Shown here one piece after another: positions 46,806-59,719 of a stretch of 64,000 nt of DNA. The translations under genes and the position numbers were made by a program. Location: NCBI RefSeq assembly GCF_040939455.1, contig NC_134110.1:98113001-98177000 (forward strand), written 5' to 3'. Every line of letters begins with the position of its first letter. Position 1 is the stretch's first letter. This stretch comes from Microcebus murinus (lineage: Eukaryota; Chordata; Mammalia; Primates; Cheirogaleidae). The notes beneath the pieces were generated by a model. It saw only the letters and a list, made by a program, of their open reading frames with translations. It was not told the origin of the DNA and made no database searches.

Positions 46806-47250
46806 ACCAAAAATCATTCAGCCATAAAAAAGAATAAAATCCTATCATTTTTAGCAACATGGATAGAACAGGAGGTTATTATGTTAAGTAAAATGAAATT
46901 TTTTTAACACACTGATTACCTCTGAAGAAAAATGAAAATTTCTAAAGAATTCAATTAACCCAAGAGAAGGCAAAAATGAAAGGCAGAAGAACAAAAAACA
47001 GATGAGCAAACAGAAAACAGTAGAATGGTAAATCCAACCAGACCAATAATTAATAGACAAACTTTAAATATAACAACACAGATAGGCTGACACTAAAAAG
47101 ATAGAAAAAGATATACCATGCAAACCATAAGAAAGCTGGTGTGTCATATTAATTTCAAATAAAGTAGAAATCAAGAAAATGAGCATTACTAGTGATAAAG
47201 ACATTTCACAATGATACGAAGGCTAATTCATCAGAAAATGTAACATTCAT
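46806..47250 (+). repeat. L1 fragments, plus strand
   Basis: CATTCAGCCATAAAAAAGAAT and GCAACATGGATAGAACAGGAG are L1 ORF2 3'-end words, here in the orientation opposite to the 3'UTR at its left. Further right, old L1 ORF2 5' words appear (AGATATACCATGCAAACC, TTAATTTCAAATAAAGTAG). Confidence 0.7.
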
Positions 47251-47252
47251 AA

Positions 47253-47585
<333 letters not shown>

Positions 47586-47948
47586 TCAATGTTTTAATAA
47601 AAAAGCTTCAAAATTCATGATGCAAAAACTGACAAAACTGAAGGGAGAAACAGACACATCTACAATAATAGCTAGAGATTTTAACAGTTCTCTCTCTCAT
47701 CAATTGATAGAACCACTAAACAACAACAACAAAAAATCATTGCACAGAAGATCTGAATAACACTATCAACCACCCTGACCTAAATAATATTTATAGAACA
47801 CTACTCCACCTACAAAATATGCATTCTCTTAAAGTTTACACTTAGTACATTCCCTATGATAGATTGTAAGAGGAACCATAAAACAAGCCTCAAATTTCAA
47901 AGGATTGAAATCTTACAGAATATGTTCTCTAAGTTTAATGGAATTCAA
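47586..47948 (+). repeat. Old L1 ORF2 endonuclease region, remnant
   Basis: CTGAAGGGAGAAACAGACAC, AATAATAGCTAGAGATTTTAAC and ATTTATAGAACACTACTCC are L1 ORF2 words. The L1 resumes at 48340 after the piggyBac-like piece. Confidence 0.75.
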
Positions 47949-48336
47949 TTAACCACTTCAGTATGAGTGTTGACTATAGTCGATAGACACAGATGAACAC
48001 GCACGGCCGAGTGTCGACTTTAGCCAACAGCCGTAATATGAGTTCTCTAACTTTTCATTTATCAAAATAAAATTATGAACATTTAAAAATAACGTAATAA
48101 AAACATGTATGTATATGTTACCTATTCTGATTTACATTACAAGTAAAGCTGCCTGTAAAGTAAAACAAGCTTTCAGTGCTTTAAATCTCGCCTCATCACA
48201 CAAGAGCAAAATGGACTTGTAGTCAATGCACAGCACAAACTATCGTGCAGACTATGAGTGCCGGCTGCGGGCAAGGTTTCACAGCCAGTGAGTCCTGTAC
48301 CAAAGACTAGTAAGCTTCTAATTTCTATTTTGAAAT
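47949..48336. mobile_element. piggyBac-like DNA transposon fragment (candidate)
   Basis: The left flank is TTAA (47949-47952), the piggyBac target. The element then reads CCACTTCAGTATGAGTG, followed by two diverged direct copies of a GTGTYGACTWTAGYC motif (about 47970-47985 and 48010-48025) with GTCGAC-type palindromes and several CpGs. The block sits inside an old L1 ORF2: the L1 words stop at 47948 and resume near TTTAACAATGCACTTC with GGTCAAAGAAGAAATC. A matching right terminal repeat was not found, so the right end is either deleted or misplaced. Mouse lemur is known to carry recent piggyBac elements. Confidence 0.45.
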
Positions 48337-48395
48337 TTAACAATGCACTTCTGCATAATCCATAGGTCAAAGAAGAAATCATCATGATATATGAC
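48337..48395 (+). repeat. Old L1 ORF2, continuation
   Basis: Contains CATAGGTCAAAGAAGAAATC, the ORF2 stretch that should follow the words at 47930. This shows that the intervening block was inserted. Confidence 0.6.
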
Positions 48396-48419
48396 ATTAA
48401 TTCTTTTTATTTTTTCTTT

Positions 48420-48560
48420 TCATTTTTTTATAGAGATGAGGTTTTGCCATGTTGCACAGACTGGTCTGAAACGTCTGTCCTCAAGTGATCCTCCCCACCG
48501 CCCCACCGCCTTGGCGTCCCAAAGCGCTGGGGTTATAAGTGTGAGCCACCACACCAGGCT
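48420..48560 (-). repeat. Alu fragment, antisense
   Basis: TTTATAGAGATGAGGTTTTGC, AACGTCTGTCCTCAAGTGATC and GTGAGCCACCACACCAGGC. Only the left arm remains. Confidence 0.85.
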
Positions 48561-48907
48561 GACATTAATATTTTTATATCCTTGTCTCCTTTACTAAACT
48601 ATGAAATCCTACTCAGTAGAACCATACTAGATATCACGGATTATTTTTAATTCTTTCCTTAACCTCCAGTTCTGGCTATGACTACTCTTACGAACTATTC
48701 TCTTTCAGAACACCTATTATGTCTTTCCACTCAAATTCTTTTCTGAGTCCTTAAAATATGGGAAGGCCTAAATCTGATAACCTCCACCTTTATGAAACTC
48801 TTCCATTCTTCCTTTCCTTCTGTGAGATTGTACTTGTCTTCCTACTAAATTTTCTGTTATCTTTTCCAGTTACTTTTCCTATTACCCACTCATATCCTTT
48901 TGTTCAT
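48561..48907. other. Intron, nothing recognised
   Basis: Pyrimidine-rich non-coding stretch between two Alu copies. Confidence 0.45.
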
Positions 48908-50635
<1,728 letters not shown>

Positions 50636-52029
50636 AAAAGCCTCAGTCTTGCTAGACTTCACCCAAACCTGCTATCTAATAAGCAAGATAGAGGTTAATC
50701 AAAGAGGTCAAGGCAGAATTCCTAAAATAGAGAAAAAGGGATAGACTTGAGAATAAAATTTCTTCATGGAAATACTTCCATGTCAAACAGTGGGCAAAAC
50801 AGCCTCCATACACTCAGACTAGAGCTAGCCTCTTCAAAAGGGTTACAACTATGAACTGCCTGCATAGGAAGATGTATGTATGTGTATGTCTATGTCTGCG
50901 TGAGTATATGTGTATAGATGTGACTTAAACATTATGATTAATATATTTAATGAAAAGAAGAACTCAATTTGGTGGTAATTCTTCTTAGGCTTTTCTGATG
51001 AAAATCACACAGTTGTAAAAATACAATTTACCTTATTATCTATCATATAACATAGGCTCTTGACTATGAAGAGCCAAAAAGAGAAATCAAACACACAACA
51101 GACATAAAACTGTAGATGACAAAGATGATCTCCAATGTCTTTCTCAGTCACAGCCCCAAAACATTCTAATTTATTTTAGGAACTGAAGATTGACAAATCA
51201 ATTTAACCAAAAGCAGTAATATTTGCAGAGACCTGGAGTTCAGCACCTTCTATGAATAAGTGAGATTGACATTTTCAAAAATAAAATTCATCCAGCCAAA
51301 TGGGGAGAAAATAATAATAATTAGCAGCTGCTAGATTTGTTCAGCTCACAGGAGCTCAGCAAGCTTTCTAAAGTCTTCAGCCAAAAAAAAAAAAAAAAAC
51401 TTTCCTTGTGAGTTTCAAGATGTGGGAAAAATACATAACCAGACCATCTTCAAATAACCATGATATCTTTTTTAAATGTTACAGGAATTTGAGAATGATT
51501 TTTTTTAAATCACCCTTTTATTCTCCCACCTGTTTGATGGTCTAAATCAAATGGCTTTACTAGGTACTCACCAATGGCTCAATTTTAGCTCCATTGTGTA
51601 TATTAAAACTGTGGATGTGTAAAAATGTTCTTCTGACATTCAGCTCTCAGCATATTCACATAATGATTTCATTATCCCAAATTTAGCACAGGAGAGTAAA
51701 AAAAACTAATATTTCTGCCAGTGGACAGGGTCTATTTAAAATTAATTTAGAGCCAAAATTAGACAACAGAAGCCCAGAAATAATTATAATAAATTCCACA
51801 TGTTATGGGTAAAAAATTAAAACTACAGCTTAAACAATATTTTTAAATCTTGCTAAATATTAGTAACATATTCATGCTTCCTTTTTTAAATCAAACAAAA
51901 TAGCACTGGATCTTTGCCTGGACTCAATTAATTTAGCAAGAAACCAACTTACAGAGATAGGAGATTAAAGAAGCAAACTGCTATTATAGTATGATCTTAT
52001 GGAGAAAAAAGCAGGTAAATAAGAACATA
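50636..52029. other. Intron, nothing recognised
   Basis: Includes a TGTATG-rich simple stretch at about 50870-50925 and an A run at 51383-51399. Otherwise AT-rich with no gene or named repeat. Confidence 0.5.
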
Positions 52030-52245
52030 TTATATATTTATTATTGTCAGGCACTTTGTTATTTCATTGAATCCTCTTCCAGTCTTAAAGTGAGTTAAAT
52101 ATTACCTATCACCTCACATCAATGAAGAATCTAGCTCTGGGAGTTCAAGCCACTCTCTTAACATTGAACAGTCAAGTGCAAGAATTCACACCTAGGTCTA
52201 TCCACTCCAGATACTCTAGTCTTTCTACTGCACCACACTGAAAGG
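52030..52245 (+). repeat. MIR SINE
   Basis: GTCAGGCACTTTGTTATTTC, AATCCTCTTCCAGTCTTAAAG, ATTCACACCTAGGTCTATCC and CTTTCTACTGCACCACACTG follow the MIR 3' order. Confidence 0.75.
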
Positions 52246-53033
52246 AAAATTAGCAAAGAGTTCACTACTCTATTTCACACATTTCCATAAAAGTAAATAA
52301 TTAATCCAGAGAGTTCCCAAATCAGGTCAAAATAAAAACTAAGGATTTCAGTCCAGCTCTACACTCTACACTTCTTGTGACTTTTTGAGCTTCGTATAAT
52401 GTAAACATGGTGACTTCACCAAGTCACTCCATCAAGACGAAGATTTTTTTATGTCTTCTTTTTATTTCATAGCAAATCAAAGACAAAGATTTAAACAAAA
52501 TTTCAAAGGCCCTGAGAAAAGGTATTTTGTCTTATTTAACTTTGCACACCATCAGTAACTAACACATTGCCTTGTACATATGTGGTCTTCAATAAACAGC
52601 CAAGGTGAATAAATAATCTATAAGAGGAATAAAGGGAAGGATAGAGAGGAATAGGGAAGTAGCGAGAGAGGAAGAGAAAAGAGGAAGCAAGAACTTAAAG
52701 GTAGGATTCGACTAATATCAACTAATACTTCTTTTCCTTGACATTACAATATTAAGAGATACCTGATTTCAGGTATCTCTCTCGGGAAGCTCAAACAGAA
52801 CAGCTACCGTATAATGAATACAGCAGCTTATGTAAATCTCAACTCATTACTATACATTTTCCCAGAAACTCATAGCACTTAAAATATTATCTAAATAATA
52901 CATTAAAAACTAATGTAGTTTCTCAAAATTGAGGGGAAAAGACACAATGAAAAGATATATTTTTTGAAACAATGGAACAGCTAAAATAAGACCCTGACTT
53001 CTATTATAGCTCTTTCCCACATCTCTTTTATCT
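52246..53033. other. Intron with an L2-like piece
   Basis: About 52490-52620 has GGTATTTTGTCTTATTTAAC, CATTGCCTTGTACATATG and TCTTCAATAAACAGCC, an L2-like 3' end. The rest is not recognised. Confidence 0.45.
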
Positions 53034-53088
53034 TAAATAAACAAGCTGTTTTATTAACAAAATAAACAAGCTGTTTTATTAACAAAAG
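53034..53088. repeat. Tandem duplication of a 25-bp unit
   Basis: ATAAACAAGCTGTTTTATTA is repeated at a 25-base spacing with no mismatch across the unit. Confidence 0.9.
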
Positions 53089-53759
53089 CTTATAACAAAT
53101 TTTATGGTAAATTTTACAATCATCCACATTTTGAAAAATAGATATTTTAATTTCAAAAAATATGTAACATGCAAAAAAGGACAGGTAAATATAATATACA
53201 CTGAAAAATCGTACTACTGACTTCCTTGTTAATTACTTAGGAAATTGTTGACCTTTCTTTTGCCCAAAAGTAAAAGTTGTACAAACAAAATAAAAACAGT
53301 AATAACTCATTTTCATAGAATAATCTAACTCCAAAGACATTGCATCAAGGGTGACTATCTTCCTAACAGTTTAGCAATTATAAAATATCTTATTTTCGGA
53401 AAAGAGCTTTCAATATCAAGTTTATGAATAGCTTCCAATTTAGAAAAAAGACCATGCACTAACAGAAAATAGGAACTCCCTCCCTGTAGTCACACTTTCT
53501 GTGATATGATTTTTAAGTGGGTTATTGTAATAAACTTCTAATATATTAGTAGTCTTAACATAATTATGAAAACTAGATATAGGAGACTTTGACGGACACT
53601 GATTCCCAACATAATAGAAGCTTCAAGTAAATGGATAATTCATCATAGAATATTATCATCATAGTTTTAAATATGAGAACAAAACAAAGCATCCATAAGT
53701 TTATAAAAGAATTTAACTCAGTCAATAAAGAAATCAATTAAAATACCAGTACCAGACAT
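53089..53759. other. Intron, nothing recognised
   Basis: AT-rich non-coding sequence. No gene, RNA or repeat I can name. Confidence 0.5.
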
Positions 53760-53890
53760 GGCTTTCACTGGACATATGGAAAAAGTTGAAGCACACAGAG
53801 AGGCTAAGCAACTTGCCAAAGACCCGGAGGCCAGCGCAAGAGCCCGGCAAGTCTGACCTCCGCTGCACATGCCGTGCAAGCACCACAAGT
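53760..53890 (+). repeat. MIR SINE fragment
   Basis: GAAGCACACAGAGAGGCTAAG, CAACTTGCCAAAGACCC and CAAGTCTGACCTCCGCTGC follow MIR in the orientation opposite to the copy at 52030. Confidence 0.65.
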
Positions 53891-55029
53891 GCACATACCC
53901 TTTTTGGTAATTAATGCCAAGCATGATTCACCCCAATTGTGAAGAGAGAATGCAGAAACCCCGGCTTTTCAGCACCCACTGCAATTCATCCAGAGTTAAA
54001 GCCTTGTGTAGTAAGGGAAGAGAGATTATAAATTGCTGGAAACATCAAGAGGGCTCCATATCTGGGAGTGAGACTACAGATAATTTGAATTTTTTTTCTT
54101 AATATTTCTCTACCATATCTTTTATAAGACCATATTACCAAACTAGCTCCATATTATCAAACTAGCTCCATTTTCTTAAAATGGTAGATGCTTATTTAGT
54201 CCAGAAGATTTTAGCAAAATAAAGACTCCTATGACTATAGAGCACAGAAAGGAGGAAAGACAATGGAGAAACTCAAAACAAAGACAAACAGAACAGAAGG
54301 AGCTTTAATCTTTCGGAGAATAAATATATTGAGTTGAAAAGATGCCATAAGTATTTGGCTAGAGTGAATAAATTTAAAAGAAGAATCACTTCTTACTCCA
54401 TGTTCCCTCAGAGTATGCAAAGTACACAAAACAGTAGCAAAAGTAGAATTGAAAAAGAAGCTTATTTGAAGGTATATCCTTTCATGTGCGATGTCTTTGA
54501 GAGTGAATATAAGTTAAGGTCAGACAACTAACCTTATTCGTTATCTGAAATATTAGTGTTGGCCCCACCAGTCCAATGCCCAGAATAGTAGAAGCAAAAG
54601 CTCCATTTAAGAAGCAAGTCTGTGCCTTCAGAAAGGAAACAGCCACAGATAGCAGGATTGTATGTTCAAGGGCCAGATTTATGTGTTCCATTTACTCTCT
54701 CAGTATCCACTTGGGGCACGGGGAGTAATAAATCCTACAAGAACAAATTACTGATGATTCTAGAAGGCTCTTTCTTTACTTGTTAACATTTATCAATTTC
54801 TATCTTTGTAATTCCAAAATAACTATTCAACCTTCAAAAGGCCCTTCATGTACTTGTACTCCATGAATATATACAATACAAACAAAACAAATAAAACAAA
54901 AAATAAAGATCAGATCTCTCTCACACACACACACACAAAGCCCTTTGAGCCCTCTCTTCTCTGAAACTTTCTTAAAACCCCCTTCACCATCTACCTCTTT
55001 TATACTACTTTGCCTCTTTTGCATCACTT
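53891..55029. other. Intron with minor simple repeats
   Basis: A tandem pair of 19-bp units (CATATTAYCAAACTAGCTC) at 54131-54168 and an (AC)n run at 54920-54937. No gene seen. Confidence 0.55.
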
Positions 55030-55185
55030 ATCACTGCATCATACTGACATTGCTTGTTTGCAGTCTGTCTTCACTAAACCACAGATTTTCGACGTCCAGC
55101 TGTACCTTGGTTATCTGTGTTCTCTAATGATTAGCAAAGGACCTGGCATATATAATGGACTCAAAACTTTTTTGTGAATTAGAAG
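55030..55185 (+). repeat. L2-like LINE fragment
   Basis: CTAATGATTAGCAAAGGACC, CTGGCATATATAATGGACTC and the preceding CACAGATTTTCGACGTCCAG give a weak L2 3' end match. Confidence 0.4.
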
Positions 55186-55547
55186 AGACTGGCAAAAGAC
55201 CCTATTTCTGGAATATTTCATCTTTACTAAATAAATAAGAATATGGACAATGAAACACTTAGAAAAATACATGCAGTTTAGCTACTAAAATATTTTAGAG
55301 TAAAACTTCATTGATACAATCTATTCTAATTTAAAAACCGATTATTACTTTATCTGGACTAGACTGAAATTTACCGCAACAACTCATATATACAAAGTGC
55401 TGGAAACACCAATGGCAGAGCCACCATGGTGTAGGAGAGGTACAAGGAGGGACCACATTTGCCTGTTTCTTAACAGTAAACTTCTTTAAGGGCCACAGAA
55501 CAATTTTTATGTAAAAAAGAGGTTACTTTTTATAAAGAAAGATAATC
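55186..55547. other. Intron, nothing recognised
   Basis: Non-coding stretch left of the Alu pair. Confidence 0.45.
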
Positions 55548-55884
55548 AAAAGCAAATCTAGCACTCTGGGAGGCCGAGGCAGGAGGACTGTTTGAGCTCA
55601 GGAGTTCGAGACCAACCTGAGCCAGAGCGAGACCGTCTCTACTAAAAAAAAAAAAAAGAAAGAAAAAAAAAAAGAAAGAAATTAATTGGCCAACTAAAAA
55701 TATATAGAAAAAATTAGCTGGGCATAGTGGCACATGCCTGTAGTCCCAGCTACTCAGGAGGCTGAGCCAGAAGGATCACTTTGGGCCCAGGAGTTTGAGG
55801 TTGCGGTGAGCTAGGCTGACGCCACGGCACTCTGGCCCAGGCAACAGAGTGAGACTCTGTCTCAAAAAAAAAAAAGCAAATCTA
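55548..55884 (+). repeat. 5'-truncated strepsirrhine Alu with 13-bp duplication
   Basis: AAAAGCAAATCTA is at 55548-55560 and 55872-55884. The Alu begins directly at GCACTCTGGGAGGCCGAGG, missing about the first 33 bases. The middle A-rich region is enlarged to a mixed A/GAAA run. Linker and GCTGACGCCACGGCACTC present. Confidence 0.96.
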
Positions 55885-56239
55885 ATGCCCAAGGCCGGGC
55901 GCGGTGGCTCACGCCTGTAATCCTAGCTCTCTGGGAGGCCGAGGCGGGCAGATTGCTGGAGTTCAGGAGTTCGAAACCAGCCTGAGCAAGAGCGAGACCC
56001 CCGCCTCTACTATAAATAGAAAGAAATTAATTGGCCAACTAAAAATATGTACAAAAAATTAGCTGAGTATGGTGGCGCATGCCTGTAGTCCCAGCTACTC
56101 GGGAGGCTGAGGCAGGAGGATTGCTTGAGCCCAGGAGTTTGAGGTTGCTGTGAGCTAGGCTAACGCCACGGCACTCACTCTAGCCTGAGCAACAAAGCGA
56201 GACTCTGTCTCAAAAAAAAAAAAAAAAATCTAATGCCCA
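55878..56239 (+). repeat. Young strepsirrhine Alu with 14-bp duplication overlapping that of its neighbour
   Basis: AAATCTAATGCCCA is at 55878-55891 and 56226-56239. Body 55892-56225, starting GGCCGGGCGCGGTGGCTCACG. The target duplication uses the last seven bases (AAATCTA) of the duplication made by the preceding Alu. Confidence 0.96.
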
Positions 56240-56734
56240 GACCAACACCTGGTCAGCATTTTTCATATCCAGCAGGCCATGCATTGATTTCACTTTCCAC
56301 ACTCTCCTTGCTTCTCCACACCTTCAGTCACCCACGCAAGCCAGGAAAGACACTTGGGTTTAACACTTCCAGCTGGTATTTTAGGCAAAGGAATCCTCCC
56401 CTCTCATGTTAGCTTTGGTTTGCCTTTTCACAGTTTTCTCCCCTTTTAATGTCAGTCTTAGGGTTCCTGAGAAAATATTAATACACCAAGACAAGAAAAA
56501 AGGAGATGGCAGAGGAGTTAACTGACTTAAGTAGTTAAGTCAGTTAAGAACCTGACTGATCTCACTGAAATTCCAATCCTATCACTCACTAAGGATTAAT
56601 TTCCAAGTCTTGGTTTCCTCATCTAGAAAATATAAATAGTAACAGAACCTATTGGGTAATTATGAAGATTAAATAAAGCAATACATGAAAATCACTCAAT
56701 AAATTATAACAATTATTATTCGCAGCATCAACAA
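56240..56734. other. Intron with a perfect short hairpin
   Basis: Non-coding. Contains the inverted repeat TTAACTGACTTAA at 56518-56530 and TTAAGTCAGTTAA at 56535-56547, separated by GTAG. Confidence 0.6.
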
Positions 56735-56945
56735 CTGGTTAGCATAATGGTTAAAAGTGAGTCACACTATTTGAGTTTAAATCGCTGCTCTGCCAATTAC
56801 TAGCTATTTTGGTAAATTATTTAACCTCTAGTGGCCTGATGGCCATTGAATGGCATTCTTGGGATGATTAAATGTGTAATACATTTAAAATAATTAGAAG
56901 TGTGCCTGACACAGAATAAGCTCTCAATAAACATTAGTTGTTGTT
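56735..56945 (+). repeat. MIR SINE, near full length
   Basis: GGTTAGCATAATGGTTAAAAG (tRNA-derived head), TTGAGTTTAAATCGCTGCTC, CTAGCTATTTTGGTAAATTA and TGCCTGACACAGAATAAGC, with ACATTAG at the end. Confidence 0.85.
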
Positions 56946-56999
56946 ATTAACTACAGACATCTAGAAAAGAGTGCCTCCACATTAAATTTTAAAATTTAA

Positions 57000-57115
57000 A
57001 AGGTGACAAATCCTATGAATAAGCAATTTATAGAGAGAATATAAATGATGAATAAAAATATTAAAAGATGCTCAGCCTCATTCATTAACAGCATGCAAAT
57101 TTAAAACAATGATTT
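57000..57115 (+). repeat. Old L1 (L1M or HAL1 type) remnant, left of two Alus
   Basis: AAGATGCTCAGCCTCATTCA and CAAATTTAAAACAATGATTT are old L1 ORF2 end words; they resume right of the Alus. Confidence 0.6.
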
Positions 57116-57400
<285 letters not shown>

Positions 57401-57407
57401 ATAAACA

Positions 57408-57708
57408 GTCTGGGCTCCGTGGCTCACACCCGTAATCCTAGCACTCTGAGAGGCCGAAGCAGGTGGATCATTTGAGCTCAGGAATTCAAGACCAGCCTGA
57501 GCAAGAGTAAGATCCCGTCTCTACCAAAAACAGAAAAAATTAGCCGGCCAACGTGGTGCATGCCTGTAATCCCAGCCTATAATTCCAGGCTGAGGCACAA
57601 GGATTGTTTGAGCCTAGGAGTTTGAGGTTGCTATGAGCTAGGATGATGCCATGACACTCTAGATGGGCCAACACAGTGAGACTCTGTCTCAAAAAAAAAA
57701 AAAAAAAA
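57408..57708 (+). repeat. Alu, older, adjoining the previous Alu
   Basis: GTCTGGGCTCCGTGGCTCAC, CAGGTGGATCATTTGAGC, TTAGCCGGCCAACGTGGTGC and GAGACTCTGTCTCAAAAAA. The two stand head to tail with about 7 bases between. Confidence 0.95.
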
Positions 57709-58190
57709 TCACAAATACATAAAATAAAATATGCTCTTAATTAAAAAATAAAACAATAATTTCATTTTTCACCTAAGATTTTGTAAAAATTAATAGATCA
57801 TTAAAGTCTATTATTCAAAATATATATATTTATAATGATCACAATATAAATCACCTATTTTATCTTTTAAAAACAATAAAATTAAAATTAAAAAATAATA
57901 TGAAATGCTAGTGAAAGAGAAGAAAAATATGTACTCTCAATATACAGTTGACAGAAATGTAAATTTGCACATTTTTGAAAGGTGATTTGACATTATCTAT
58001 CAAAAGTATAAGAGGCATATTCCTTTGACTCTCTAGAACTATATCCAAAAGAAATATTCATCAAAGTGGGCAAACATATGTAAAAGAAACTAGAAACACC
58101 CCACATGCCCATTAATAGCGAGCGCACTGATTAAATAAACTACTTTATACCAACAGTGGAACATGGCCATTTAAAAGAATACTGAACACC
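57709..58190 (+). repeat. Old L1 (L1M or HAL1 type) remnant, right of two Alus
   Basis: TTTGACATTATCTATCAAAAG, TGACTCTCTAGAACTATATCC, CATGCCCATTAATAGCGAGC and GGAACATGGCCATTTAAAAG correspond to an old L1 3' ORF2 region. Confidence 0.65.
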
Positions 58191-58193
58191 TAT

Positions 58194-58226
58194 ACATATA
58201 CATATATATATATATATATATATATC
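58194..58226. repeat. (AT)n microsatellite
   Basis: About 13 TA units following CATATACAT. Confidence 0.95.
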
Positions 58227-58479
58227 AATGAAAACATATTCATCATATATTGTTAAAATGTTATAGAACAGAATTTATAATGTGATGCCATTTTTGTTTT
58301 TAAATACAAAAAATCATACACTTATTTATACATTTATCTTTATGTGCTTGGAAACATCTGAAAGATGTTAGTGAATATATCTGGCAAATGTGATATCTAT
58401 TTAAATTTTTATAATACATCTGCACTCCTTTCTATTTTTGACTTCTTGTTGTTCATTTAAAGAAAGCTTGAGAACAAGT
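58227..58479. other. Intron, nothing recognised
   Basis: Short AT-rich stretch between the (AT)n and a MIR. Confidence 0.45.
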
Positions 58480-58705
58480 AATGGTTAAAAGTACAGATTC
58501 TGAAGCCAACATCCTGGATTTGCATGTCTTCCATCTACCAGCAAAGTGACCTTTCTACCTCAGTATCCCCATTTGTAAAGTACAGACCAACACTAACAAC
58601 ACCTAGATACTAACAATAACAACAGCTGCTAGGTTATAGGGCTCTGGTGAGCATTCAATGAGTTAAATGGAAAGCCCTTAGAACAGAGTAAGCGCTACAT
58701 GAGAC
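58480..58705 (+). repeat. MIR SINE
   Basis: GTAATGGTTAAAAGTACAG, ATTCTGAAGCCAACATCCTGG, TCAGTATCCCCATTTGTAAAG, AGGGCTCTGGTGAGCATTCA and AACAGAGTAAGCGC follow MIR. Confidence 0.85.
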
Positions 58706-58781
58706 ATGCCCCCCATTATTACTCTCGAGTAGCACTGTTAAGAGATATTACTTCAACCAAGCCACCCCCCAGAAGCCCATT

Positions 58782-58901
58782 TAAATCCTAAAGCGAGTGG
58801 GGGGGGGACATGGGCAATATATGTAACTTTAACATTTGTACCCCCATAATATGCTGAAATAATAAAAATAAATAAAAATAAAATAAAATAAATCCTAAAG
58901 C
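58782..58901 (+). mobile_element. Very short L1 3' end insertion with 13-bp duplication
   Basis: TAAATCCTAAAGC at 58782-58794 and 58889-58901. The insert of about 94 bases starts at GAGTGGGGGGG, runs through TTTGTACCCCCATAATATGC, AATAAT, and an (AAAAT)n tail. Confidence 0.93.
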
Positions 58902-59526
58902 AACCAACAAAATTATCAATAGAAAATTTTGATAGCAAACACATTGGCTCTGGGTAACCAATTAAAATATTTGATTTCTGTCTTATAACTGCCTGGCAAC
59001 TTAGGATTCAGATTCTAGCTCAGGTCCTATTTTGTCCTCAACCTCCTCATCTGTTCAAAGGAGGAAGTTGACTTAGATAACAGACAAAACTCCAATATCC
59101 TAATAGGATAATTTAACTGTTTAAAAAGTTGCTCCAGAAACATACTGCTAGTCAGTAGATCCAGAATCTGAAACACAACTCCATACTAAAACATGAAAGA
59201 GAAAACTGCAATAACAGTCTCTTGGAATGCTCAGCAGCAAAAAGAGACTTCCTCTATCTAAACGTAATGCAACTGTATTTCCGTATGAGCATTCTATAAC
59301 TCACACATTTCCTTCACTTAGAGGGTTTCCTCCCACCTGTCCCACTGTCCCCTGCCATAAATACAAATTAGTGATATTTACTCTATGTTCACTAAGACTC
59401 TACAGTTTTACAACCATGGAAAATAAGTAACTTTTTCCCACCTGCTAAAAACTCAAGTATACTGCACAGTGAAAAATGCCTCACAGACACAGACACAAAT
59501 AGACACTCTCAACAGAAAACACTTAC
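58902..59526. other. Intron next to exon donor, nothing recognised
   Basis: Non-coding sequence up to the donor of the next exon. Plus-strand open frame 59227-59430 is antisense to the gene and has no motif. Confidence 0.5.
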
Positions 59527-59719
59527 ATGAAATGCTGCAAGAATGATTCTTGTTACTTTCTCTTTGACGGATTCTTGAAGGATATCAGACAGAACAGGAA
59601 TGATATTATAGCGCCGCAGATGTTCACACATTTGAGGACTGAATGCCAGGAGCCATATAGAAAAAATCATTTGATATTGGAGTTGAAAGCCACATTTGTT
59701 ACTCAAAACTCCCATTATG
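59527..59719 (-). CDS. ATP6V1H: ATP6V1H internal coding exon (V-ATPase subunit H)
   Basis: Encodes IMGVLSNKCGFQLQYQMIFS, then IWLLAFSPQMCEHLRRYN, then IIPVLSDILQESVKEKV and TRIILAAFH, about residues 227-290. These are helical repeats of the N-terminal domain of subunit H, a cytosolic part of the lysosomal/endosomal proton pump. The exon is 193 bases. The acceptor is TCTCTTTTTCAG, and the first C completes a split codon. The donor is GTAAGT and the exon ends on a full codon (phase 0), which fits the Asn start of the exon at 41231. The last codon is CAT (His); the human protein, as I remember it, has Arg here (…AAFRNF…), and a CGT-to-CAT CpG change would explain this. Confidence 0.97.

Noticed and set aside
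56735..56760. tRNA gene (GGTTAGCATAATGGTTAAAAG)
   Set aside because: It is the tRNA-derived head of a MIR SINE; no acceptor or anticodon arms are formed.
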